Assembly (NCBI RefSeq): GCF_039521745.1
Contig: NZ_BAAACT010000153.1
DNA: 64,000 nt
Strand: one strand, 5' to 3'
Source: Faecalicatena contorta
GTDB taxonomy: Bacteria; Bacillota; Clostridia; Lachnospirales; Lachnospiraceae
The notes below the pieces were generated by a model. The model had not been told where the DNA came from. It saw only the letters and a program-made list of their open reading frames with translations, and ran no database searches. Within the stretch, counting starts at the first letter, position 1; each line of letters starts with the position of its first letter. The position numbers and the translations under genes were made by a program. Below are positions 1 to 8,017 of the stretch, piece after piece.

Positions 1-13
1 GTTTAACATTTGG

Positions 14-59
14 ACTTACCTATGTCCTGAAACTTTTTACTTACCTATGTCCTGAAACT
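14..59. repeat. Two tandem copies of a 21-bp repeat, possible IS end
   Basis: The 21-mer ACTTACCTATGTCCTGAAACT occurs at 14-34 and again, identically, at 39-59, a period of 25 bp. Its reverse complement reads AGTTTCAGGACATAGGTAAGT. Closely spaced multiple copies of a short terminal repeat are typical of IS21-type element ends, so the window may begin just outside, or at the edge of, such an element. No transposase lies inside the window, so the assignment is inference only. Confidence 0.4.
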
Positions 60-320
60 GGACAGTGATGGGGCCGCATCAAGGCAAAAGAGTTCCCCCT
101 GCCGCTTGGGGAGCAGCGGCGGGGGCAGCGGATGGAGCATCCTGGGTGCGGCAGATTGGGAGGGCCAGGGATGTCAGGGATGGAAAGCGTACCGCATACC
201 CAATTCAATCCGGCCCTACCGTCAGATCCCCCCAAAAAGCGGAGGTTCTGCAGCCGGATGAAGCCCACTCCACATTCCGCTTAGGCGTCCCTCAGCCACA
301 ACAGCCCCCGCTCCCAAAAT
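60..320. other. Non-coding stretch downstream of hpf
   Basis: About 260 bp with no convincing gene. Short open frames exist on both strands but have low-complexity, proline- and arginine-rich translations and no ribosome binding site. A GC-rich inverted repeat lies around 93-127 (CCCCC.TGCCGCT against AGCGGC.GGGGG). It may be the flank or remnant of the mobile element suggested by the tandem repeat at 14-59. Confidence 0.3.
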
Positions 321-878
321 CTAATCGAATTCAGGTTCTATGAGTCCAAATGACCCGTCTTTCCGTTTATAAACTACGTTTACCTCATCTGTCTCAGCAT
401 TGCAGAATACGAAGAAGGAATGCCCTACCAGATCCATTTGGATGCAAGCGTCTTCCGGATACATTGGCTTGATTCCGAAGCGCTTTGTCCTTACAATGCG
501 GATCTCGTCATCCTGCTGTTCGCTGTCTTCTGATTCAAAGAATTCTTTTTTGAAGTTGCTTCCGCCGGCAGAGGCTGTTGGGTGCCCCTGGCTCTTTGCA
601 ACCAGTTTATTTTTATACTTGCGGAGCTGTCGCTCGATTACTTCCTCTACGAGGTCGATGGATACATACATATCATTGCTTGTCTGCTCGGAGCGGATAA
701 TATTTCCCTTTACCGGGATTGTTACCTCGATCTTTTGTCTTTCTTTCTCTACACTGAGCGTTACGATAATTTCTGTTTCAGGAGTAAAATACCTTTCGAG
801 TTTTCCCAACTTGTGTTCAATAGTGTCTTTTAAGCCTGGTGTTACGTCGATGTTCTTTCCACTAATAATAAATTTCAT
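321..878 (-). CDS. hpf: Ribosome hibernation promoting factor, long form (HPF/RaiA family)
   Basis: The protein of 185 residues binds the ribosome in stationary phase or stress and drives formation of inactive 100S dimers. The N-terminal domain (about residues 1-100, beginning MKFIISGKNIDVTPG) is the S30AE/RaiA fold. After a charged, Ser/Gly-rich linker comes the C-terminal dimerisation domain (about 125-182, RIVRTKRFGIKPM...), which marks the long form found in Firmicutes. I start it at the ATG at 878 because AAGGAG sits 9 nt upstream; an in-frame TTG nine bases earlier directly abuts that site and is unlikely. It is downstream of typA on the same strand but separated by a terminator and its own promoter-like -10, so it is probably transcribed alone. 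Confidence 0.95.
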   Translation of the reverse strand: MKFIISGKNIDVTPGLKDTIEHKLGKLERYFTPETEIIVTLSVEKERQKIEVTIPVKGNIIRSEQTSNDMYVSIDLVEEVIERQLRKYKNKLVAKSQGHPTASAGGSNFKKEFFESEDSEQQDDEIRIVRTKRFGIKPMYPEDACIQMDLVGHSFFVFCNAETDEVNVVYKRKDGSFGLIEPEFD

Positions 879-944
879 GATGCTCAACTCCTTTTGTTCA
901 TATTATACAGACAGTCGTGTGTTTACTGCTTGTATTATGTAAAT

Positions 945-950
945 ATTATA
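945..950 (-). promoter_or_regulatory. Candidate extended -10 promoter of hpf
   Basis: On the minus strand the sequence reads TGCTATAAT, a perfect -10 hexamer with the TGn extension, about 70 bp upstream of the hpf start. No good -35 hexamer is seen, as is usual for extended -10 promoters. A second TATAAT lies at 902-907 but lacks the extension. Confidence 0.5.
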
Positions 951-1112
951 GCATGTAAAAACTTTATTGTATAGAACGAATCACTTCAATTCTTCTAATT
1001 TTTCCCAACGTAAGCTTTGCCATTCGGAGCCCAAACTGTGGGGAATTGATGCATGCACTAAACGAATACAGAACGAGGGGGGATGATTGTATCTTATTGT
1101 AAAATCTACTTA

Positions 1113-1141
1113 TAAAATAAAAAGTCCTCCCGGCGGGAGGC
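1113..1141 (-). terminator. Rho-independent terminator of typA
   Basis: Read on the minus strand, the 6-bp GC stem CCTCCC/GGGAGG (1126-1140) with a 3-nt loop is followed by a T-rich run (ACTTTTTATTTTAT). It lies about 70 bp after the typA stop codon and separates typA from hpf. Confidence 0.75.
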
Positions 1142-1208
1142 GCTCTGTGGCGAGAGAGACAGATGCCGCAGTGCGGCCGCCACAGGCGCGTGTTTCATAA
1201 GCCTGATT

Positions 1209-3044
1209 CTATTTTGCATTACTTCTTTTGCGCATTCTGGAATCCAGGATTTTCTTGCGGATACGCAGTGACTGCGGCGTAACTTCGAGCAGTTCGTCGG
1301 TATCAATGAAATCCAGCGCCTCTTCCAGGCTTAATATGCGCGGCGTAGTGAGCCTTAATGCTTCATCCGCGCTGGAAGAACGGGTGTTGGTCAGATGCTT
1401 GGTCTTGCAGACATTTAGTTCGATATCTTCAGCTTTCCCATTCTGGCCGATTACCATACCTGCATATACTTTTTCACCAGGGCCGATAAATAAGGTGCCT
1501 CGCTCCTGGGCGCTGAATAATCCGTAAGTTACAGACTCCCCATTCTCAAAGGCAATCAGGGAACCCTGCTTGCGGTACTGAATATCCCCCTTGTAGGGCG
1601 CATAGCCGTCAAAGCTGGTGTTGAGGATTCCGTTTCCTTTTGTATCGGTTAGAAATTCTCCTCTGTATCCGATCAGCCCTCTGGATGGGATGGAAAATTC
1701 CAGACGTGTATAGCCGCCGTTGGAGGCGCCCATGTTCTGCAGTTCCCCCTTGCGCTGGCTCAGCTTGTCGATGACGGTTCCTGTGAATTCGTCGGGGACG
1801 TCCACATAGGCAATTTCCATGGGTTCCAGCTTTTTGCCGTTTTCATCCGTCTTGTAGAGGACCTCTGCCTTGCTTACGGCAAACTCATAGCCTTCGCGCC
1901 TCATATTTTCGATCAGGACAGACAGGTGCAGCTCGCCGCGTCCGGATACCTTGAAGCTGTCTGCATTTTCCGTTTCCTCCACGCGGAGGCTGACATCGGT
2001 GTTTAACTCTCGGAACAGTCGGTCTCTGATGTGGCGGGAGGTGACATATTTTCCCTCTTTGCCGGCAAAAGGGCTGTCATTGACGATGAACTGCATGGAT
2101 ATTGTGGGCTCGGAGATTTTCTGGAAAGGAATCGCTTCCGGGCAGTCGGGAGAGCAAAGGGTGTCCCCTATGGAAATACCGGAGATACCGGAAATGGCTA
2201 CGATAGAACCGATGCTTGCTTCTTTGACTTCCACCTTGCTGAGGCCGTCGAATTCGTACAGCTTGCTGATCTTTACCTTTTCCAGTTTATCCGGATCGTG
2301 ATGGTTTACAAGTACCATATCCTGGTTGACGGAAATAGTACCGTTATCTACTTTTCCGACCCCGATCCGTCCCACGTATTCGTTGTAATCAATGGTACTG
2401 ATCAGTACCTGTGTCGGTGCTTCCGGGTCGCCTTCCGGCGCCGGGATATAGTCCAGGATTGTTTCAAATAAAGGCTGCATGTCCTTCTCATCATCAGTCA
2501 GGTCCAGCACGGCAATTCCGGACTTGGCGGAAGCATAGATGAAGGGACAGTCCAACTGCTCATCGGAGGCGTCCAGATCCATGAAAAGTTCCAGCACTTC
2601 GTCGATGACCTCGTCGGGCCTTGCCTCTGGCCTGTCTATTTTATTGATGCAGACGATAACAGGCAGTTCCAGCTCCAGCGCCTTGCGCAGCACGAATTTG
2701 GTCTGTGGCATAGCCCCTTCAAATGCATCCACAACGAGGATCACGCCGTTGACCATTTTGAGGACGCGCTCTACCTCGCCGCCGAAATCAGCATGTCCGG
2801 GCGTATCGATGATGTTGATTTTGGTTCCTTTATAGAAGACGGCAGTATTTTTGGAGAGAATTGTGATGCCCCGTTCCCTCTCGATGTCATTGGAGTCCAT
2901 GACACGTTCTGCGACTTCCTGGTTCTCGCGGAAAACACCGCTCTGTTTTAAAAGTTCGTCGACCAGGGTGGTCTTGCCGTGGTCAACGTGGGCGATAATC
3001 GCGATATTTCTAATATCTTCACGTTTTGTTTTCATAATTTTCAA
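1209..3044 (-). CDS. typA: Translational GTPase TypA/BipA
   Basis: Ribosome-associated translation-factor GTPase of about 611 residues that affects 50S assembly and growth under stress, including cold. The G domain at the N terminus has AHVDHGKTT (G1), RERGIT (G2), DTPGHADF (G3) and NKID (G4); EF-G-like domains II, III and V and the TypA-specific C-terminal domain follow, and the length is typical of the family. The start is uncertain: AGGA lies 7 nt before a TTG at 3044, whereas the ATG at 3035 fits the conserved MKTKRED N terminus but is 16 nt from that site. The gene is monocistronic, with a terminator right after it. Confidence 0.96.
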   Translation of the reverse strand: MKIMKTKREDIRNIAIIAHVDHGKTTLVDELLKQSGVFRENQEVAERVMDSNDIERERGITILSKNTAVFYKGTKINIIDTPGHADFGGEVERVLKMVNGVILVVDAFEGAMPQTKFVLRKALELELPVIVCINKIDRPEARPDEVIDEVLELFMDLDASDEQLDCPFIYASAKSGIAVLDLTDDEKDMQPLFETILDYIPAPEGDPEAPTQVLISTIDYNEYVGRIGVGKVDNGTISVNQDMVLVNHHDPDKLEKVKISKLYEFDGLSKVEVKEASIGSIVAISGISGISIGDTLCSPDCPEAIPFQKISEPTISMQFIVNDSPFAGKEGKYVTSRHIRDRLFRELNTDVSLRVEETENADSFKVSGRGELHLSVLIENMRREGYEFAVSKAEVLYKTDENGKKLEPMEIAYVDVPDEFTGTVIDKLSQRKGELQNMGASNGGYTRLEFSIPSRGLIGYRGEFLTDTKGNGILNTSFDGYAPYKGDIQYRKQGSLIAFENGESVTYGLFSAQERGTLFIGPGEKVYAGMVIGQNGKAEDIELNVCKTKHLTNTRSSSADEALRLTTPRILSLEEALDFIDTDELLEVTPQSLRIRKKILDSRMRKRSNAK

Positions 3045-3083
3045 CACTCTTTCCTACTTATGTTATGTGGTTACAACTTTTTT

Positions 3084-3089
3084 ATTCTA
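3084..3089 (-). promoter_or_regulatory. Candidate extended -10 promoter of typA
   Basis: On the minus strand the sequence reads TGATAGAAT, a TGn-extended -10 hexamer about 40 bp upstream of the typA start. There is no clear -35 hexamer. Confidence 0.4.
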
Positions 3090-3404
3090 TCACAAAAAAT
3101 TACGGAAGGGAAGGTACATTTACAGAAAGAAGCGGGAGCGGAAGCTCACATATCACTATTCACGGGGCCGTGCACCATGCTGCACGGCATCCGGGACAGT
3201 AAAATGATGGAGCGGGCATCTGGAGCTTCGCCACAGTAACTCTAAATTTACGATATTCTTCATGGTATTTGGACAATTTTCGCCTGGATCTTAAAACTTT
3301 GTCGAACGATTCAGACCTGTTTTTCGTTCTAAAGCATAAGTCATGTTCATAGACTTAGTATTGACTCAAAAATACCACTCAGAGGAAGGGAGAACTACAA
3401 AATT
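3090..3404. other. Intergenic region between divergent typA and the SSB-like gene
   Basis: About 315 bp. Apart from the typA -10 element at its left edge, I see no conserved gene. A GTGCACCATGCTGCAC-type partial palindrome occurs near 3169-3185. The promoter of the SSB-like gene must lie here, but no consensus pair stands out. TTGACT at 3361 is a candidate -35 without a convincing -10. Confidence 0.3.
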
Positions 3405-4034
3405 ATGTCAGATAAGATTATTGAAAACAATCAGGTAACAATCATGGGCGAGGTGGCTTCAAAATTCACATACAGCCACGAGGTATTCGGAGAAGGTTTT
3501 TATATGGTGGATGTGCTTGTGAAAAGGCTCAGCAATTCAGATGACCGGATTCCGCTTATGATTTCAGAGAGACTCATTGATGTGACCCAGGATTATACAG
3601 GGGAATTCATTATGGCCTCCGGGCAGTTCCGCTCTTACAACCGCCATGAAGAGCAGAAGAACAGGCTGGTGTTATCTGTATTTGTGCGGGAAGTTGAGTT
3701 TATCGACGAGGAGCTGGACGGGGCGAAGACAAACCACATACTGCTGGAGGGATACATATGCAAAAAGCCCGTGTACCGGAAAACACCGCTTGGACGTGAG
3801 ATCGCAGACCTGCTGCTGGCAGTGAACAGGCCTTATGGAAAATCAGATTACATTCCATGCATCTGCTGGGGCAGAAATGCCAGATATGCATCCGGTTTTG
3901 AGGTAGGAGAGCATGTGCAGATTCTGGGCAGAATCCAGAGCCGGGAGTATGTAAAAAAATTATCTGAGACAGAAACGGAGACACGCATAGCGTATGAAGT
4001 ATCTGTAAGTAAACTTGAATGTATGGAAGATTAA
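3405..4034 (+). CDS. SSB-like protein with two predicted OB folds
   Basis: The 209-residue protein appears to contain two OB-type folds in tandem. The C-terminal half (about 105-205) is recognisably SSB-like, with the order GYICKKP, a TPLGREIADLLLAVNRP strand pair, ICWGRNARYA and LGRIQSREY, matching the bacterial SSB pattern. The N-terminal half (about 8-100) has a similar length and strand pattern but weak identity. There is no acidic DDDIPF-type tail, so it is not the housekeeping SSB. It is probably a single-strand DNA-binding paralogue, with role unknown. GGAAGGGAG lies about 12 nt upstream of the ATG. A strong terminator follows, so it is monocistronic. Confidence 0.75.
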   Translation: MSDKIIENNQVTIMGEVASKFTYSHEVFGEGFYMVDVLVKRLSNSDDRIPLMISERLIDVTQDYTGEFIMASGQFRSYNRHEEQKNRLVLSVFVREVEFIDEELDGAKTNHILLEGYICKKPVYRKTPLGREIADLLLAVNRPYGKSDYIPCICWGRNARYASGFEVGEHVQILGRIQSREYVKKLSETETETRIAYEVSVSKLECMED

Positions 4035-4051
4035 AGATAGAAGGAAGAAGG

Positions 4052-4085
4052 AGTGTCATTTTGTAAAATGACGCTCTTTCTTTAC
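4052..4085 (+). terminator. Terminator of the SSB-like gene
   Basis: An 11-bp stem (AGTGTCATTTT at 4052-4062 with AAAATGACGCT at 4065-4075, one G-U pair) has a very tight loop and is followed by CTTTCTTT. It ends the SSB-like transcript just before the dapA promoter. Confidence 0.75.
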
Positions 4086-4086
4086 G

Positions 4087-4115
4087 TTGACATCAACCAT
4101 TTTTAATGTTAAACT
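4087..4115 (+). promoter_or_regulatory. Sigma-A-type promoter of dapA
   Basis: A perfect -35 TTGACA at 4087-4092, a 17-bp spacer and a -10 TAAACT at 4110-4115 place the start of transcription about 30 bp before the dapA start codon. No lysine riboswitch or long leader fits in this space. Confidence 0.75.
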
Positions 4116-4152
4116 TTGGAAGAGATAAGCGAATTAGATTAGGAGGATGTAT

Positions 4153-5043
4153 ATGTCAATTTTTGAAGGAGCCGGCGTGGCTTTGATTACCCCATTTAAG
4201 GCAGATGGCAGTGTGAATTATGATAAGCTCGATGAGTTGATAAACTACCACTGTGAGAATGGCACAGACAGTATTATTATTTGTGGTACGACAGGCGAAT
4301 CTTCTACATTAACCGAAGAAGAACATATGGATTGTATTAAGTTTACGATAGAGCGCACGAAGAAACGGATTCCGGTAATCGCCGGGACCGGATCCAACTG
4401 CACCCGCACCGCGGTGGAGATGTCAAAGGAAGCTGCGGAGGATGGGGCTGACGGCCTGCTTGTCGTGACTCCTTACTATAATAAGGCCACACAGGCCGGG
4501 CTTGTTGCCCATTATAAGGCGATTGCACAGGAGGCAAAGGCTCCGATCATTTTATACAGTGTTAAGAGCAGGACCGGCATGAATATTGAACCGGCTGCGG
4601 TAGCGCAGATGGCCAGAGAGGTGGAGAACATCGTGGCTGTTAAGGAAGCGTCCGGGGATATTTCCCAGATTACGAAGATTATGCAGCTGACAGACGGAAA
4701 GATTGACCTCTATTCCGGCAATGACGATCAGATTATACCTTTGATGGCTCTGGGCGGCAAGGGCGTTATTTCCGTATTGGCCAATATTGCGCCGAGAGAG
4801 ACGCACGATATCTGTGAGAAGTTTTTCAAGGGAGATCTGGAAGGCAGCCGTGCACTTCAGCTCAAGGCGCTGCCGCTGATCGAGCAGCTGTTCTGTGAGG
4901 TGAATCCGATACCGGTCAAGAAGGCGGCGAATCTTATGGGTATGGAAGTAGGCGGCCTGAGAATGCCTTTGACAGAGATGACGGAAAAAAATGCGGCAAA
5001 TCTGGCAAAAGCAATGGCTGATTTCGGGATTAAGCTTGCTTAA
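4153..5043 (+). CDS. dapA: 4-hydroxy-tetrahydrodipicolinate synthase
   Basis: The enzyme condenses pyruvate with aspartate semialdehyde, the first committed step to diaminopimelate and lysine. The 296-residue TIM barrel shows the GTTGES motif that binds the keto acid, the YYNKA segment with the catalytic tyrosine (about residue 133), and VAVKEASG with the Schiff-base lysine (about 162). The ATG at 4147 directly abuts AGGAGG, while the ATG at 4153 lies 6 nt from it and gives the normal MSIFEGAGVALITPF N terminus, so I start there. A terminator-like hairpin separates it from dapB, the next enzyme of the pathway. Confidence 0.97.
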   Translation: MSIFEGAGVALITPFKADGSVNYDKLDELINYHCENGTDSIIICGTTGESSTLTEEEHMDCIKFTIERTKKRIPVIAGTGSNCTRTAVEMSKEAAEDGADGLLVVTPYYNKATQAGLVAHYKAIAQEAKAPIILYSVKSRTGMNIEPAAVAQMAREVENIVAVKEASGDISQITKIMQLTDGKIDLYSGNDDQIIPLMALGGKGVISVLANIAPRETHDICEKFFKGDLEGSRALQLKALPLIEQLFCEVNPIPVKKAANLMGMEVGGLRMPLTEMTEKNAANLAKAMADFGIKLA

Positions 5044-5068
5044 TCAGGTAAATATATGATTGTGAAAG

Positions 5069-5115
5069 GGATATCATACGTTGAGTAACTGGCTCAAATG
5101 TGGTATCCTTTTTTA
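5069..5115 (+). terminator. Hairpin with T-run between dapA and dapB
   Basis: GGATA at 5069 pairs with TATCC near 5104, an inner stem TTGAG/CTCAA pairs across 5081-5097, and the run TTTTTT follows at once. It is likely a rho-independent terminator, perhaps leaky, because dapB has no clear promoter of its own. Confidence 0.6.
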
Positions 5116-5175
5116 TATAGAGGGACTCCTTTGAGAGTTCCGTACATTATATGAAAAGGCTCGGGAGGGACAGAT

Positions 5176-5934
5176 ATGATAAAGGTTTTAATGCATGGCT
5201 GCAACGGAAAGATGGGACAGATGATAACAGGACTCATCAGAGACGATGAACAGGTGGAGATTGCCGCAGGCGTGGATGCTTATACAGGGCTTGCTAATGA
5301 CTATCCTGTGTTTGAGAGTGTGGATTCCTGTGATGTGGATGTGGACGTGGCGATTGATTTTTCAAACGCCGGAGCGGTGGACGGGCTCCTGGACTATTGT
5401 GTGGAAAAGCAGGTTCCTGTGGTGCTCTGCACAACCGGCCTGTCAAAGGAACAGCTCAAAAGGGTCAGTGAGGTCTCCAAAAAGGTCGCAGTGCTGAAGT
5501 CTGCGAATATGTCCATGGGAATTAACTTACTTCTGAAAATGCTCAAGGATGCCGCGAAGGTGCTTGCTCCGGCGGGCTACGATATTGAACTGGTGGAGAG
5601 GCACCATAACCAGAAGGTGGATGCTCCCAGCGGCACGGCCCTTGCTCTTGCAGATTCTATGAATGAGGCTTTGAATCATGAATATACTTATGTATATGAC
5701 AGAAGCCAGGTGCGCAAAAAGAGGGAGAAGAAGGAGATGGGCATCTCAGCTGTCCGCGGCGGTACGATTGTCGGGGAGCATGAGGTGATTTTTGCCGGCC
5801 CGGACGAGGTGATCGAGTTCAGGCATACGGCTTATTCCAGAAGTGTTTTTGGAAAGGGTGCAGTGGAGGCGGCCAAATTCCTGGCAGGAAAAGAGGCCGG
5901 TATGTATGACATGAGTGATGTGATTCAATTTTAA
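5176..5934 (+). CDS. dapB: 4-hydroxy-tetrahydrodipicolinate reductase
   Basis: The 252-residue NAD(P)H-dependent reductase follows DapA in the diaminopimelate pathway. The N-terminal Rossmann motif MHGCNGKMGQ binds the cofactor. The family signature ELVERHHNQKVDAPSG near residues 138-154 carries the catalytic His and Lys pair. CTTG near residue 97 and the C-terminal RGGTIVGEH segment are also typical. GGGAGGGA lies 6 nt before the ATG. It is followed after 49 bp by fbp and may be co-transcribed with it. Confidence 0.97.
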   Translation: MIKVLMHGCNGKMGQMITGLIRDDEQVEIAAGVDAYTGLANDYPVFESVDSCDVDVDVAIDFSNAGAVDGLLDYCVEKQVPVVLCTTGLSKEQLKRVSEVSKKVAVLKSANMSMGINLLLKMLKDAAKVLAPAGYDIELVERHHNQKVDAPSGTALALADSMNEALNHEYTYVYDRSQVRKKREKKEMGISAVRGGTIVGEHEVIFAGPDEVIEFRHTAYSRSVFGKGAVEAAKFLAGKEAGMYDMSDVIQF

Positions 5935-5983
5935 CATGATAAACGTGGATTGAAACCATCACAATGTATGGGGAGGAAGTATT

Positions 5984-7936
5984 ATGAAAGATCTGGAAAC
6001 AAGATATCTTGAGCGGCTTTCTGATTTATATCCGACGATTGCCGCGGCTTCAACAGAGATTATTAATCTGCAGGCAATTTTAAATCTGCCCAAGGGAACC
6101 GAACATTTTTTGACAGACATCCATGGGGAGTACGAGGCGTTTGCACATGTGCTGAAGAATGGGTCTGGTTCGGTAAGAAGAAAGATAGATGATGTTTTCG
6201 GTAATACCTTAAGTTCCAGGGACAAGCAGTCCCTGGCTACGCTGATTTATTATCCCAAGGACAAGATGGCCCAGGTGAAAAAAGTGGAGAGCAATATGGA
6301 GGACTGGTACAAGATCAATCTGTACCGTCTGATTGAAGTTAGCAAACGGGCGGCGAGCAAGTATACGAGGTCCAAGGTAAGAAAGGCGCTTCCGAAGGAT
6401 TTTGCATACGTGATCGAAGAACTGATTACGGAGAAAGTGGAAGTAAATGATAAGGAATCTTATTATAATGAGATTATTAAGACAATTATCCGAATAGGCC
6501 GGGCGGAGGAGTTTATCGCGGCGATTTCGGAGCTAATCCAGCGTCTTGTCGTGGATCATTTACATATTGTGGGAGATATCTATGACAGAGGCCCGGGCCC
6601 CCATATCATTATGGATAAGCTGATGACCTATCACTCCCTGGATATCCAGTGGGGCAATCACGACGTCCTCTGGATGGGCGCGGCAGCAGGGCAGAGAGGC
6701 TGCATGGCGAATGTGGTGCGTATCTGTGCGAGGTACGGCAATCTGGATATTCTGGAGGACGGCTATGGGATTAATCTGCTTCCTCTGGCTACATTTGCGC
6801 TGCGGACTTACGGGGATGACCCGTGCACCTGCTTTGCACTGAAAGGACCGGAAAAGGCAAATAAGGCGGAGATGGAGATGGATCTTAGGATGCACAAGGC
6901 GATTTCCATTATCCAGTTTAAGGTGGAGGGGCAGATTATAAAGCGCCATAAAGATTTTGGGCTGGATGACAGGGCTCTTCTGCACAAGATTGATTTTGAG
7001 AAAGGGACGGTTAACCTTGACGGGACGGATTATCCTCTTCTGGATACGAATTTTCCGACGATAGACCCCAAAGATCCCTATAAGCTTTCGGAGGAAGAGA
7101 AAGAGATCATGGAGCGTATGGAGCGCGCATTTCTCGGCTGTGAGAAACTGCAGGAACATATGCGTTTTCTGCTTGCAAAGGGCAGCCTGTACAAGGTTTA
7201 TAATCATAATCTGCTGTATCATGGCTGTGTGCCTTTAAATGAAGACGGCAGCCTGAAGGAAGTGTGTCTGTTCGGAAGAAAGTTTAAGGGAAAATCACTG
7301 TATGATGCCCTGGACCGGTATTTGAGAAAAGGATTTTTTGCATTGAACGAGAGGGAACGGGAGGACGGCAAGGATATGATGTGGTATATCTGGCTGAATC
7401 CGAATTCTCCGCTGTTTGGAAAGAATAAAATGGCTACATTTGAGAGATACTTCCTTGCAGAGAAGGAAACACATGTGGAGAAGAAGAATCCGTATTATTA
7501 TCTTCTCGAGAAAGAAGAGGTGATCGACAATATTATGCGGGAGTTCGGTCTCTGTCCGGATGAAGCGCATGTTGTCAACGGTCATGTCCCTGTAAAATGC
7601 AAGAATGGAGAAAGCCCCATAAAATGCAACGGCAAGGTACTTGTGATTGACGGTGGATTTTCGAAGGCTTACCAGAAGGAGACGGGAATTGCTGGTTATA
7701 CGTTGATTTACAATTCTTACGGACTGCTTCTGGTTGCCCATGAGCCTTTTGAATCCACAGAAGCGGCGATCCAGAAGGAGAGCGATATCCACTCGGATTA
7801 TATGGTGGTAAAGCGGGTGCTGGAGCGGCGCCTGGTCGGTGATACTGATATTGGAAAAGAACTGAAGGAGCAGGTGGCAGATCTGGAAAGGCTGCTTGCG
7901 GCATATCGAAGTGGTGAAATTATCGAAAAAATATGA
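5984..7936 (+). CDS. fbp: Fructose-1,6-bisphosphatase, class III
   Basis: The 650-residue gluconeogenic enzyme hydrolyses fructose-1,6-bisphosphate. It belongs to the Firmicutes class III family, a calcineurin-like metallophosphatase unrelated to E. coli Fbp. Metal-site motifs are visible in order: TDIHGEYEAF (about 43), GDIYDRGPGP (about 198) and WGNHDVLWMGAA (about 222), with VNGHVPVK and VIDGGFSKAY towards the C terminus. Length matches the family. GGGGAGGA is 6 nt upstream of the ATG. Confidence 0.96.
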   Translation: MKDLETRYLERLSDLYPTIAAASTEIINLQAILNLPKGTEHFLTDIHGEYEAFAHVLKNGSGSVRRKIDDVFGNTLSSRDKQSLATLIYYPKDKMAQVKKVESNMEDWYKINLYRLIEVSKRAASKYTRSKVRKALPKDFAYVIEELITEKVEVNDKESYYNEIIKTIIRIGRAEEFIAAISELIQRLVVDHLHIVGDIYDRGPGPHIIMDKLMTYHSLDIQWGNHDVLWMGAAAGQRGCMANVVRICARYGNLDILEDGYGINLLPLATFALRTYGDDPCTCFALKGPEKANKAEMEMDLRMHKAISIIQFKVEGQIIKRHKDFGLDDRALLHKIDFEKGTVNLDGTDYPLLDTNFPTIDPKDPYKLSEEEKEIMERMERAFLGCEKLQEHMRFLLAKGSLYKVYNHNLLYHGCVPLNEDGSLKEVCLFGRKFKGKSLYDALDRYLRKGFFALNEREREDGKDMMWYIWLNPNSPLFGKNKMATFERYFLAEKETHVEKKNPYYYLLEKEEVIDNIMREFGLCPDEAHVVNGHVPVKCKNGESPIKCNGKVLVIDGGFSKAYQKETGIAGYTLIYNSYGLLLVAHEPFESTEAAIQKESDIHSDYMVVKRVLERRLVGDTDIGKELKEQVADLERLLAAYRSGEIIEKI

Positions 7937-7946
7937 GAAACGAGGT

Positions 7947-7974
7947 ACTGCCCGGAATCCATTTTCCGGGCAGT
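7947..7974 (+). other. Strong hairpin between fbp and the sigma factor
   Basis: An 11-bp perfect stem (ACTGCCCGGAA/TTCCGGGCAGT) with a 6-nt loop lies just after fbp. No T-run follows, so it is probably an mRNA-stabilising hairpin or weak terminator rather than a canonical terminator. Confidence 0.5.
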
Positions 7975-8017
7975 CTGCGCATATAGAAATATTAAGACAG
8001 AAAGGCTTGGAAATAAC

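Noticed and set aside
4116..4152. Lysine riboswitch upstream of dapA or lysC
   Set aside because: The dapA leader is only about 30 nt and lysC follows its neighbour by 31 bp, with no room for the roughly 170-nt aptamer.
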